Assembly: GCA_964400875.1 (NCBI GenBank)
Contig: CAYNWK010000035.1
Coordinates: forward strand, 1 to 34,393
Direction: 5' to 3'
DNA length: 34,393 nt
Source of the DNA: CAYNWK01 sp964400875
Lineage (GTDB): Bacteria; Chloroflexota; Anaerolineae; Anaerolineales; UBA4823
Numbering within the stretch: position 1 is the first letter of the stretch; each line of letters starts with the position of its first letter. The notes under the pieces were generated by a model. It was not told the origin of the DNA. It was given only the letters and a program-made list of their open reading frames with translations, and did not search any database. Positions 24,702 through 31,187 of the stretch are shown piece by piece. Position numbers and translations under genes: made by a program.

Positions 24702-25609
24702 GCCGTCTCCTCGTCCTTATAGTCCCATTTGTAGTCCCAATCCCAAAACCAGAACGCCAGGCCTTTCCACTGCCCCCAATCCTCGAAGGCAGCCTCAACT
24801 TCCGCCGGGTCGATCGGCTCGCCCGCATGCCATTCGTGGGAGACGACCTTCAGCGCCCAGGAGTCCACCGGCAGGTAATCGTAGCGCCCCAGCAGCATGA
24901 GCAGGTTGGCGGCGGCGTAAGGGCCCACGCCTTTGATCGCCAGCAACGCCTTGCGCAGTTCGGGGGTGGGCAGGTCGTTGGTTTTGTACGCCTCCAGGTC
25001 AAGCTCGCCTCCTGCCTCCGCCTGGGCCAGCTCAAGCACATACGGGGCGCGGTAGCCCAGCCTGGTCTCATTGCGCAGGGTTGCGACATCGCTCTGGGCT
25101 AGGCGTCCGGGCGTGGGGAAGGCCCGCCTCTCCGGCTCGTCTGGCAGCGGCGCGCCGAACTGCTCGACCAGCGTCCCGACCATGCGGATGGTGCCCGCCC
25201 AGCTGGTATTGGTGGTCAGGATGGTCTTGACCGTATCTTCGAAGAAGGTCGCCGAGCGCAGTACGCGGCCTCTGGCTTCCGCTTCCGCCTGGGCCAGCTT
25301 AGGCGTCCGGCGGGCGCGCGCGTAAAAGGTTGAGAAATCCATATCCAGCCCGAGCATCCAGCCCACTTTGCGGGCAACCTCCGCGGCCTCTGCTTTGTCC
25401 AGGTCGGCGCCCGTCTTCACGCGCACGCCCTCACCGCCAGGGGCGGCTTGCAGCAACAGGTCTACCACACGGCCGCTGGCGAGCTGGTGGGCATAGCGCA
25501 GGTCTCCGCTATCCTGGTCCAGGATGAAAGGCGCCAGCTGCATCCAGCCGTGCGAGCGCACCACGCTGGAAAAGGAAAACGGCGGGCGGGCCGGTAAGTT
25601 CAACTGCAT
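24698..25609 (-). CDS. HhH-GPD base-excision DNA glycosylase (AlkA/OGG-like)
   Basis: A 303-residue repair enzyme that should remove damaged bases. The helix-hairpin-helix is LLAIKGVGPYAAANLLMLLG (222-241), followed by the catalytic Asp, D249 in LPVDSWA. The position used for lyase chemistry in OGG1 has no Lys, so a monofunctional enzyme is more likely. The N-terminal third resembles the AlkA/OGG N-terminal beta domain. I placed the start at the ATG at 25609, which has AGGAG 7 nt upstream, and not at 25648, which would overlap the racemase gene. The C-terminus is very aromatic (AFWFWDWDYKWDYKDEE). It lies 28 bp after the racemase-like gene and overlaps the cyclase-family gene. Confidence 0.85.
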   Translation of the reverse strand: MQLNLPARPPFSFSSVVRSHGWMQLAPFILDQDSGDLRYAHQLASGRVVDLLLQAAPGGEGVRVKTGADLDKAEAAEVARKVGWMLGLDMDFSTFYARARRTPKLAQAEAEARGRVLRSATFFEDTVKTILTTNTSWAGTIRMVGTLVEQFGAPLPDEPERRAFPTPGRLAQSDVATLRNETRLGYRAPYVLELAQAEAGGELDLEAYKTNDLPTPELRKALLAIKGVGPYAAANLLMLLGRYDYLPVDSWALKVVSHEWHAGEPIDPAEVEAAFEDWGQWKGLAFWFWDWDYKWDYKDEETA

Positions 25610-25637
25610 GGTGGTCTCCTGATGGGATCGATCCCGG

Positions 25638-26333
25638 CTAGGCTGCACCCATGGCGCGGGCCACCGCGGTTTCCGCCAGCAGCTTGGTCGGGTTGATCAG
25701 CCCGGGCTGATCCAGCTCGCCCTCCAACAGCAAGGGGAGCTCGGTGCAGCCCAGCACGATGCGGTCGGCGCCCTGCTCCCGCAGGTAATCCACAGCCTGG
25801 CGGGCGGCCGCGCGGGAGTCCGGGCTGACTTTCCCTTCCATGTAACTCAAAACGGCTTCATCTAAGGGTCGGCGCAACGCCTCTGGAATGGTGAAATGAT
25901 CGATGCCCAGCTCATCCAGCGGTATGTGATAAACGAGGGGTTCTCCGAGGGCGAGCAGCCCCACTCGTTTTGCGCCCTGCTCCTGCAGCGCATCGAGGGT
26001 AACGGCGATCATGCTGAGCACTTCGCCGCCGTAAGCCTCGGCGATGCGCTCCACGAATATGTGCGGCCCGTTGGCGGTAACTACCAGGAAGTCCGAGATT
26101 TCGCCGAGCATCCTGGCGGCAGCCAGGAACTGCGGGTCCGGCGTGACCGGCTGGCTCGGGGCGCCGTCCGCCTCGATCAGCATTGGTGGCGCCCGGTGGT
26201 AAACCACCACCATCGGCGGGTAGCCGGAATTGAAATGCTGGGGGAGGCGCTGCTGGGAGAACTTGTGCACCCAGGCTTCGAAATCCATGGTGGCCTGGGG
26301 GCCGATGCCGCCTAATACGCCGATGGTTTTCAC
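25638..26333 (-). CDS. Aspartate/glutamate racemase family protein lacking the first catalytic Cys
   Basis: A 231-residue Asp/Glu/hydantoin racemase fold protein. It opens MKTIGVLGGIGPQAT, as aspartate racemases do, and keeps the second catalytic cysteine C196 (VLGCTELP). At the first catalytic position, normally Cys before Asn-Thr, the sequence is VVTANGPH with A87. A two-base racemase needs both cysteines, so this protein is probably not a symmetric racemase and may be a lyase, isomerase or one-directional enzyme. The start is GTG with GGGAGG 7 nt upstream. It is the first gene of a likely four-gene operon with the glycosylase, cyclase-family and SpoIIE genes. A stable hairpin separates it from the nitroreductase gene upstream. 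Confidence 0.85.
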   Translation of the reverse strand: MKTIGVLGGIGPQATMDFEAWVHKFSQQRLPQHFNSGYPPMVVVYHRAPPMLIEADGAPSQPVTPDPQFLAAARMLGEISDFLVVTANGPHIFVERIAEAYGGEVLSMIAVTLDALQEQGAKRVGLLALGEPLVYHIPLDELGIDHFTIPEALRRPLDEAVLSYMEGKVSPDSRAAARQAVDYLREQGADRIVLGCTELPLLLEGELDQPGLINPTKLLAETAVARAMGAA

Positions 26334-26354
26334 AATCAGGCCTCCCTTGGGATA

Positions 26355-26397
26355 AATTGCGGGTCTTGGGGTAGGCTATACCCGCCCAAAGACCCGC
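26355..26397 (-). terminator. Hairpin between nitroreductase and racemase genes, terminator or attenuator
   Basis: A long stem (26359-26370 with 26385-26397, one bulged base) that also contains an inner GGGTA/TACCC pairing. On the minus strand an AATTTAT stretch follows instead of a clean T-run. It lies 12 bp after the nitroreductase stop. Confidence 0.5.
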
Positions 26398-26409
26398 ACC
26401 TACCACGAG

Positions 26410-27000
26410 TTACCAGCTTTCGTGGTGGATGACTTCTTCCTTCGGCTTCCGCCCGCGCCGCAGAGAGGGAGAACGCTTATCCGGGGCGGGGTGTCCGATA
26501 GGGATCACGCCTACGGGGGTGACGTCCGCGGGAATGCCGAGCAGCTGCCGCAGGGCGTCCAGGTTGTGCGCGCCGGCAAAACCGGCAGCCAAGCCTTCAT
26601 CCACAGCGCCCAGCAGGATCAGCATCACCGCGCAGCCAACGTCCATGAACCAATACGGCACCGGCCATTCGATCTCGGCACCGTCGTCGCCGGTCTTATC
26701 CGGTTCCTGGTAGCGGCGGTGGTAGGCCGCCTCGCTGGTGCAGGGAATGATTAACGCCGGCGCGCCGGAGATGAAGGGGTCGAACCCCTTGGCAAGGTAC
26801 TCGGCCTCACCGCACAGCTGCGCGATGGAGGCCTTCGTTTCGGGTTGGGTGACCACCAGGAAGGATTGACCCTGGGTATAGCCGGCGCTGGGTCCCCGGC
26901 GGGCCAGGTCCAGGAGGCGCTCGATCGCCTCCGGGTCTACTCCCCGATCGCTGAAGTTGCGCACCATGCGCCGTTTCAGCGCTGCTTGTTTGAATTCCAT
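26410..27000 (-). CDS. Nitroreductase-family FMN oxidoreductase
   Basis: A 196-residue nitroreductase-like flavoprotein that should use NAD(P)H and FMN. The N-terminal phosphate-binding RRMVRNFSD and the LLDLARRGPSAGYTQGQSFLVV segment are characteristic. The middle YWFMDVGCAVMLILLGAVDEGLA and the PVGVIPIGHPAPDKR segment also fit. The start at ATG 27000 has a strong AGGAGG upstream; an earlier in-frame ATG (27081) would add a low-complexity Pro/Arg leader that overlaps the preceding lipoprotein gene. The C-terminus ends with RGRKPKEEVIHHESW. The substrate is unknown; members reduce nitroaromatics, quinones or flavins. Confidence 0.87.
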   Translation of the reverse strand: MEFKQAALKRRMVRNFSDRGVDPEAIERLLDLARRGPSAGYTQGQSFLVVTQPETKASIAQLCGEAEYLAKGFDPFISGAPALIIPCTSEAAYHRRYQEPDKTGDDGAEIEWPVPYWFMDVGCAVMLILLGAVDEGLAAGFAGAHNLDALRQLLGIPADVTPVGVIPIGHPAPDKRSPSLRRGRKPKEEVIHHESW

Positions 27001-27037
27001 GCTCGCCTCCTGGAAGGACCTGCGCGGCCCGGATGGA

Positions 27038-27655
27038 TCAGGGTGAGGGGGTGACCTCGGGCAGGGCCCCGCACGGCCCATTCATATTCAGGGTGACAGC
27101 CTCCACCCAGCCGACCGCCGTGGAGCCGGTATTGCCCGGTCCAAGGTCCACCTGGGCCCAATCCCCGGAGGGATGCATCCCGACCACGGCCGCGAACTCC
27201 TCCAGGTGCAGCACGGTAACCACCCCCGCACCGGTATCTGGGGCGTCATAGACGTTGGTATCGTCCATGGGCATATCGAAGCAGATCCCGGGCGGCGGCC
27301 CCCAGACCGCCGGCAGGTCGGCGCATGCGCCGCTGGAGGTCCCGGCTGCCTCTGGATCGATCCAGCGTAAGCGGAAGGGGCCAATGTTAGCCGCCTGGGC
27401 GATGGCCGGGTCGAACCCCAGCCATCCGTCGTCGGTCTGCGCCTGGATCGTGGTGGAGAAACCGGCTCCCTGGGTCGAGAACACTTCCGCGGCGGTGTCC
27501 GGGCGGTTGTAGAGCGTGACCTCGCCTCCGGCGGTGAACTCGCATGGGCCGGTGGGTGTGGGGGTGGGGGATGGTGAGCCAATGTTGCAGGCTAACAGCA
27601 GGAGGATGGCTCCCGCGGCCAGCCAGAGGCTTTTTCTGTCGAGAATGGCATTCAT
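27038..27655 (-). CDS. Lipoprotein with two SH3-like repeats
   Basis: A 205-residue exported lipoprotein. The start at ATG 27655 gives a clean signal peptide with lipobox LLLAC, then the spacer NIGSPSPTPTPTGP, a Thr/Pro linker common in Chloroflexota lipoproteins. Two similar domains follow: VTLYNRPDTAAEVFSTQ and NVYDAPDTGAGVVTVLHL, each ending with a Trp motif (DGWLGF and VGWVEAV). This pattern is that of bacterial SH3-like domains that bind cell-wall or surface ligands. Several cysteines (PCEF, ACADL, ICFD, PCGAL) could form disulfides outside the cell. It is 37 bp upstream of the nitroreductase start, so the two may share a transcript. Confidence 0.78.
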   Translation of the reverse strand: MNAILDRKSLWLAAGAILLLLACNIGSPSPTPTPTGPCEFTAGGEVTLYNRPDTAAEVFSTQGAGFSTTIQAQTDDGWLGFDPAIAQAANIGPFRLRWIDPEAAGTSSGACADLPAVWGPPPGICFDMPMDDTNVYDAPDTGAGVVTVLHLEEFAAVVGMHPSGDWAQVDLGPGNTGSTAVGWVEAVTLNMNGPCGALPEVTPSP

Positions 27656-27749
27656 CAGGTTTGCTCCGCTAGATAAAGCCGCCGAGCGAAGTTTGGGTGG
27701 TTGAGGGGCGAATGGCGGTGAGTGGGATAAGGGGGCGCAGTGGGTCGCG

Positions 27750-27941
27750 CTACGCGCGGAAGACGGCATTGGCGAGCATGCCGAAAGCCAGCGCCGCAGC
27801 GATCAGCATGAAACCGGCGGCGGCGTAATCGCCGTTGAAGAAAGGAAACAGGGCGCCGAACAAAGCCAGGATGCCGGAGATAAGGCTGCCCAGCGCGGCT
27901 AATCCGGCGAGCCGGCCTGAGGTCTTATTGCGATTATCCAT
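27750..27941 (-). CDS. Small membrane protein, 63 residues
   Basis: A short protein with a charged N-terminus (MDNRNKTSGR) and two hydrophobic helices (AGLAALGSLISGILALFGAL and AAAGFMLIAAALAFGMLANA) joined by a loop with FPFFNGDY. I chose the start at 27941 because a GGGAGA lies upstream; an earlier in-frame ATG (27998) has no such site. Family and function are unknown. It precedes the SH3-like lipoprotein gene on the same strand by about 95 bp. A possible -10 element lies 65-70 bp upstream. Confidence 0.7.
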   Translation of the reverse strand: MDNRNKTSGRLAGLAALGSLISGILALFGALFPFFNGDYAAAGFMLIAAALAFGMLANAVFRA

Positions 27942-28005
27942 ATTGATCTCTCCCATTGATTCGTTTACGCTGTAGATGTAGAAACGCGGCCCGAGCATGG
28001 CCTGA

Positions 28006-28011
28006 ATTATA
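28006..28011 (-). promoter_or_regulatory. Candidate -10 element for the 63-residue membrane protein
   Basis: TATAAT on the minus strand, about 65 bp before the ATG at 27941. No good -35 hexamer is seen at 16-18 bp, so this is a weak call. Confidence 0.3.
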
Positions 28012-28067
28012 TCTGCTATGGTGAGCGTGAGGGATTTTGCTCACTAAATTCCCCACATCCTGGTCAT

Positions 28068-28556
28068 TTAATTGCCCGCGCGCTGCTGCCAGGCCCGGTA
28101 AACTCGCTCCATCTGCTCGACGTGGTCGGGAACGTGACGCGCGTAAGTATCCAGCCAATCCTCAAGCGTGATCGCGCCGTCCTCAGGATGGTAAGCTGAG
28201 TGCTCCCAGGTCTCCTCAGGCAGAGTCTGGATCAGCGCGTAGCTGCGCCGGCGCAGCCAGCGGAATAGCTCCAGCGCACCCTCCGTGCTCTGCTCCGCAT
28301 AGCCCAGCTCGTGCGCCCAGCGGTTCTCGTCATAGGCCATCAGCGCTTCCCCGGGCTCGGCGATCAGGCGGCGGCAGCGGATGTAACTGTTGGCCTCGCT
28401 GTCGGTGATGTGGATGACGATCTCGTGGATGCTCCACTGGTCCGCGGCAGGTTTGAAACGCCACATCCCGCGCGGGTACCGCTCCAGAGCGGCAATTAGA
28501 ATGCCGTGCGCTTGGGCGTAGGTCTCGATTTTCGCGGCTCGCTCCTTGGGGGTCAT
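28068..28556 (-). CDS. DinB-like four-helix metal-binding protein
   Basis: A 162-residue protein of the DinB/YfiT-like superfamily, mainly four helices that hold a metal. The WSIHEIVIHITDSE segment supplies H49 (with H44 nearby), and YARHVPDHVEQM supplies H141 and H145, the usual three-His arrangement. Many members are thiol S-transferases that use bacillithiol or mycothiol, or are uncharacterised stress proteins. The start at ATG 28556 has AAGGA upstream and gives a standard N-terminus. It is a single-gene unit. Confidence 0.82.
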   Translation of the reverse strand: MTPKERAAKIETYAQAHGILIAALERYPRGMWRFKPAADQWSIHEIVIHITDSEANSYIRCRRLIAEPGEALMAYDENRWAHELGYAEQSTEGALELFRWLRRRSYALIQTLPEETWEHSAYHPEDGAITLEDWLDTYARHVPDHVEQMERVYRAWQQRAGN

Positions 28557-28637
28557 GGCAGTCCTTTCGATAAGCAGGCTCATCGGCGCCGCTCGCAGTT
28601 CGCTGTCCCTATTCTACTCCAAGCCTTAGGGCGGCCT

Positions 28638-28722
28638 TAAGTCCGCCTGCGCCAGAATGGGAGACCCGCTATAAAGGAATCCGAAGATGGCGCTGTGCAC
28701 AGCGCCATCTCCGGCGGACTTA
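28638..28722. repeat. Nested inverted-repeat structure
   Basis: An outer 10-bp inverted pair (TAAGTCCGCC at 28638-28647 with GGCGGACTTA at 28713-28722) encloses a perfect 24-bp palindrome at 28686-28709. It occupies most of the 237-bp gap between two minus-strand genes. An A-run (T-run on the minus strand) lies just right of the outer arm, so it does not look like a normal terminator for the gene to its right. Confidence 0.6.
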
Positions 28723-28793
28723 GCTTCTAAAAAAAATTGTTATGGGATAGTTGGGGTTATCTTGCGGGGGTCGGGCTGCTTGCCAGCCGGCGG

Positions 28794-29084
28794 CTAGCTG
28801 AACGGACCGTAAACGACCACCGGCGCCAGCACGGCGCTGGTCACCAGGATCAGGGCGGCTAACAGGGTGGTCCATACTGCCATCACCCTGCGTATGGCCA
28901 GCTCCTCGGCGCGCTGCCAGCCGAGGCGGAATATAAACGTGCTGCGCATCACCCCGGCGACCTGCTGCCAGGGACCCTGATCCCGGAACACCCGGGTTGA
29001 AACGTAGAACTGGAGCGCCAGGTTGGCGACCAGCAGCAGTCCGAGGGAAGGTAAGGCGAGGATGTAGAGCGGACTGGATTGCAT
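28794..29084 (-). CDS. Small two-helix membrane protein, paralogue 1
   Basis: A 96-residue protein with hydrophobic helices at about 8-28 and 70-92. Conserved features shared with the paralogue at 32565-32834 are ANLALQxYVSTRV, a TFIxxxxWQRAxELA segment and RxVMxxWTxLL before the second helix. I do not recognise a named family. Both helices flank a central region that would be on one side of the membrane. The start at ATG 29084 has AGGAGG upstream. The promoter (29119-29147) is shared in sequence with that of the other copy. Expression as a single-gene unit is likely. Function unknown. Confidence 0.82.
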   Translation of the reverse strand: MQSSPLYILALPSLGLLLVANLALQFYVSTRVFRDQGPWQQVAGVMRSTFIFRLGWQRAEELAIRRVMAVWTTLLAALILVTSAVLAPVVVYGPFS

Positions 29085-29118
29085 GGTTGAAACCTCCTAA
29101 AACGGTGTGCTTACCTCT

Positions 29119-29147
29119 AGCCTAACAAACGCGCCTGCCTGCGTCAA
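29119..29147 (-). promoter_or_regulatory. Sigma-70-type promoter of paralogue 1
   Basis: On the minus strand TTGACG (29147-29142), 17-bp spacer, TAGGCT (29124-29119), about 35 bp before the ATG. The surrounding bases, including TGTGATTGAC and GTTTGTTAGG, recur upstream of paralogue 2. Confidence 0.75.
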
Positions 29148-29289
29148 TCACAAAACTGAAAAGCTGTGGGGCAATCGCATTTTGGCAATTTGCCCTACTC
29201 AAAGGGGATAGGAATACAGCTGTCCAAACAGGGCGAATGCCATCGCCCCTTGCAAAGTTGCGAGCTGGCGTCAATTGCCAGGAGCGCGC

Positions 29290-29970
29290 ATGGTACAATC
29301 GGGAGCCTACGCAGCCTGCAAAGGCCGCCAATCATCGCCAGCGGAAAATGTTATCACAACCCTAAAACGATTTCTGCCCGTCAATCTACTCAGTTTTCAA
29401 CCAAGCCCCTTAGGCCGGCTCCTGGCGCGGGCTTTTTTGCGCCTGATCGCCTGGAGGGTCGAGGTCAACTTGCCTGAATCGCCGAAATACGTGTTGGTCG
29501 GCGCGCCGCACACTTCCGGTTGGGACCTGCTCCTTGCGCTGCTGTTCATGCAGGCTGCGGGGATCAAACTTCACTGGATCGGCAAAGATTCGCTCTTTCG
29601 CTGGCCTTTGGGCGGCGCGATGCGCTGGCTGGGCGGCATCCCCGTGGACCGGCGCAGGCGCAGCAACTTCGTCGATCAGGTCGTTGAAGTCTTCGATCGA
29701 TCGGAGGACTTCGTCGTTGCCATCGCGCCGGAAGGCACGCGCAGCAAGTCGGATTATTGGAAGACCGGCTTCTATTACATTGCCCTGGGGGCCGGAGTGC
29801 CCATCGCCCTGGGGTACATCGATTCTCGCGAGAAGACCGTCGGCATCGGGCCTTCCTTAACCCCCAGCGGCGACCTGCAGGCCGATTTCGCCTTGATCAA
29901 AAAGTTCTACGCCGGGAAACAGGGCGTGCGCCCCGATCTACAGGGGGGAGTCAAGCTGCGTGCGGAGTAA
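29290..29970 (+). CDS. PlsC-like 1-acyl-glycerol-phosphate acyltransferase family protein
   Basis: A 226-residue membrane-associated acyltransferase that should transfer a fatty acyl group to a glycerophospholipid or related acceptor. Motif I is H74-x4-D79 (PHTSGWD), the middle motif is GGIPVDRRRRSN, and motif III is IAPEGTRSKSD with E148. The motif around GVPIALGYID is also typical. I selected the ATG at 29290 because AGGAG lies 6 nt upstream; an in-frame TTG at 29275 is the alternative. The gene is transcribed away from the small membrane protein gene, and their regulatory regions share the 205 bp between them. A strong terminator follows. Confidence 0.85.
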   Translation: MVQSGAYAACKGRQSSPAENVITTLKRFLPVNLLSFQPSPLGRLLARAFLRLIAWRVEVNLPESPKYVLVGAPHTSGWDLLLALLFMQAAGIKLHWIGKDSLFRWPLGGAMRWLGGIPVDRRRRSNFVDQVVEVFDRSEDFVVAIAPEGTRSKSDYWKTGFYYIALGAGVPIALGYIDSREKTVGIGPSLTPSGDLQADFALIKKFYAGKQGVRPDLQGGVKLRAE

Positions 29971-29991
29971 TGCCGATACACCACTGAATCT

Positions 29992-30023
29992 AAAATCGGG
30001 CGGATCTCACGCCCGATTTTTTT
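29992..30023 (+). terminator. Rho-independent terminator of the acyltransferase gene
   Basis: A perfect 10-bp stem AAAATCGGGC / GCCCGATTTT (29992-30001 with 30011-30020), 9-nt loop, T-run at the end. It starts 22 bp past the stop. Confidence 0.93.
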
Positions 30024-30032
30024 GATACTTTT

Positions 30033-30069
30033 AGAAGTTATGCAGCTCTACCCCAGGTGCGTAAGTCTT
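30033..30069. repeat. Short interspersed repeat, copy C (degenerate, 37 bp)
   Basis: The ends AGAAGTTATGCAG and TGCGTAAGTCTT match the repeat family's ends with a few changes. The interior is very short. It lies directly after the acyltransferase terminator. Confidence 0.5.
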
Positions 30070-30094
30070 AACCTTAACTTATTCTGCCGGTTGC

Positions 30095-30631
30095 TTAGAA
30101 ACCAGTAGCGGTAAACCAGGCTCCGCCCGGGCTGGTGACGAACACGATCGGCGCGATGCATGGCGAGGGAAGGTCCAGGCGCGCCGCAATCGTGGCGTTA
30201 CCCGCGCCTAGGCCCGTCGTCGCCGAGAAAGGATCGGTCGTCAGGTTGACCGTGGCGGTGTCCCCATTTTCGTCGATAGTCTGGCAGCTGACGATGGCCC
30301 TAAAGAAGGGGATTGGGTTCTGATTTTGCAGTCCATTCTCGATCACAACCGGATCGTTAGGATCGAAAACCAGGCCTTCCACCAGGATCTTGAGGCTGCC
30401 ATCGGTCCGGAGTTCTCCTTTGGCCGATTCAACCACCCAGGGCAAGCCGCCGCCGGCTACGCCGCGAATTGGGTTTTCACTCCCGGTATACGGTCGGGGC
30501 ACGCCGACCATCGTATCGAACTGCAGGATCTTCTTCCCATCTCGCGCCAGTGCCGTGTTGGACTGCAAACCCAGGGCGAGCACGGCGGCCGCCAATACCA
30601 AGACCAGCGTTGCGAACACAGGTTTCTTCAT
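30095..30631 (-). CDS. Secreted protein of unknown function
   Basis: A 178-residue exported protein. The start at ATG 30631 has AGGAGG upstream and gives a standard signal peptide: two Lys, a hydrophobic core (FATLVLVLAAAVLALGL) and an ALA cleavage site before RDGKK. The mature part is beta-rich, with two cysteines (VSCQTI and SPCIAP) that could pair, and Gly/Thr-rich strands near FSATTGLGAGNATIAARL. I recognise no domain. Repeat copy D lies immediately upstream, 20 bp before the start codon, so the transcript probably carries the repeat in its leader. Confidence 0.75.
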   Translation of the reverse strand: MKKPVFATLVLVLAAAVLALGLQSNTALARDGKKILQFDTMVGVPRPYTGSENPIRGVAGGGLPWVVESAKGELRTDGSLKILVEGLVFDPNDPVVIENGLQNQNPIPFFRAIVSCQTIDENGDTATVNLTTDPFSATTGLGAGNATIAARLDLPSPCIAPIVFVTSPGGAWFTATGF

Positions 30632-30650
30632 GTTAAGCCTCCTATAGATC

Positions 30651-30705
30651 GGAGTTACGCAGTTCAAGGGGGATCTGGCCAACCCTCCTCCAAATACGTA
30701 AGTCC
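30651..30705. repeat. Short interspersed repeat, copy D (55 bp)
   Basis: It begins GGAGTTACGCAG, as copies A and B do, and ends TACGTAAGTCC. The interior has a G-run and a C-run that can pair imperfectly. It is 20 bp upstream of the secreted-protein start. Confidence 0.68.
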
Positions 30706-30824
30706 TTAATGATGTAGGTCTCATGCATAGATACGGAGAACCTTGTTAAACGGATGTATGCCTGTCGATTCTGCACCGGCCTATTCGTTTAATGGTTAAA
30801 TCAACCAGAACAAAGGAGGCAGAC

Positions 30825-31172
30825 ATGGCCGAGTTTATGCTGTTCATCCGCGGCGGAAATGATAACGGCGCGCAGCTCACCCCCGAGGAGATCCAGCAGT
30901 CCATCGCCCGCTACCGGCGCTGGGCGCAATCCCTGCAGGAGCGCGGCAAGCTGGTCGCCGCCGAGAAGCTGCACGATGACGACGGCAGGGTGCTCAGCCT
31001 GCAGAACGGCGCGGTCGTCGTCGATGGGCCATTCCCCGAGACCAAGGAAACCATCGGCGGTTATTTTCGCTTCATCGCCGAGGACTACGCCGAGGCCATC
31101 GCCATCGCCCGGGAATGCCCGGCTCTACAGTCCCCGGAGGGAAGCCTTGAGCTGCGCCAGATCGAGACGTAA
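30825..31172 (+). CDS. YCII-related (DGPF domain) protein
   Basis: A 115-residue soluble protein with a ferredoxin-like alpha+beta fold of the YCII/DGPF type. The hallmark VVVDGPFPETKETIGGYFRF is seen in the second half. The start at ATG 30825 has AAAGGAGG upstream. The gene lies 15 bp before an ECF42 sigma factor gene. DGPF-protein genes next to ECF42 sigma genes are a known conserved arrangement in several phyla, where the DGPF gene is the usual target or partner. Its biochemical activity is not established. Confidence 0.92.
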   Translation: MAEFMLFIRGGNDNGAQLTPEEIQQSIARYRRWAQSLQERGKLVAAEKLHDDDGRVLSLQNGAVVVDGPFPETKETIGGYFRFIAEDYAEAIAIARECPALQSPEGSLELRQIET

Positions 31173-31187
31173 ACAGGCGGGCCCCCC

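Noticed and set aside
29292..29299. Extended -10-like TGGTACAAT at the acyltransferase start
   Set aside because: It lies within the first codons after the ATG with a good AGGAG site, and no adequate -35 is present. It would matter only if the true start were downstream, and no ATG or GTG follows in frame before the conserved domain.
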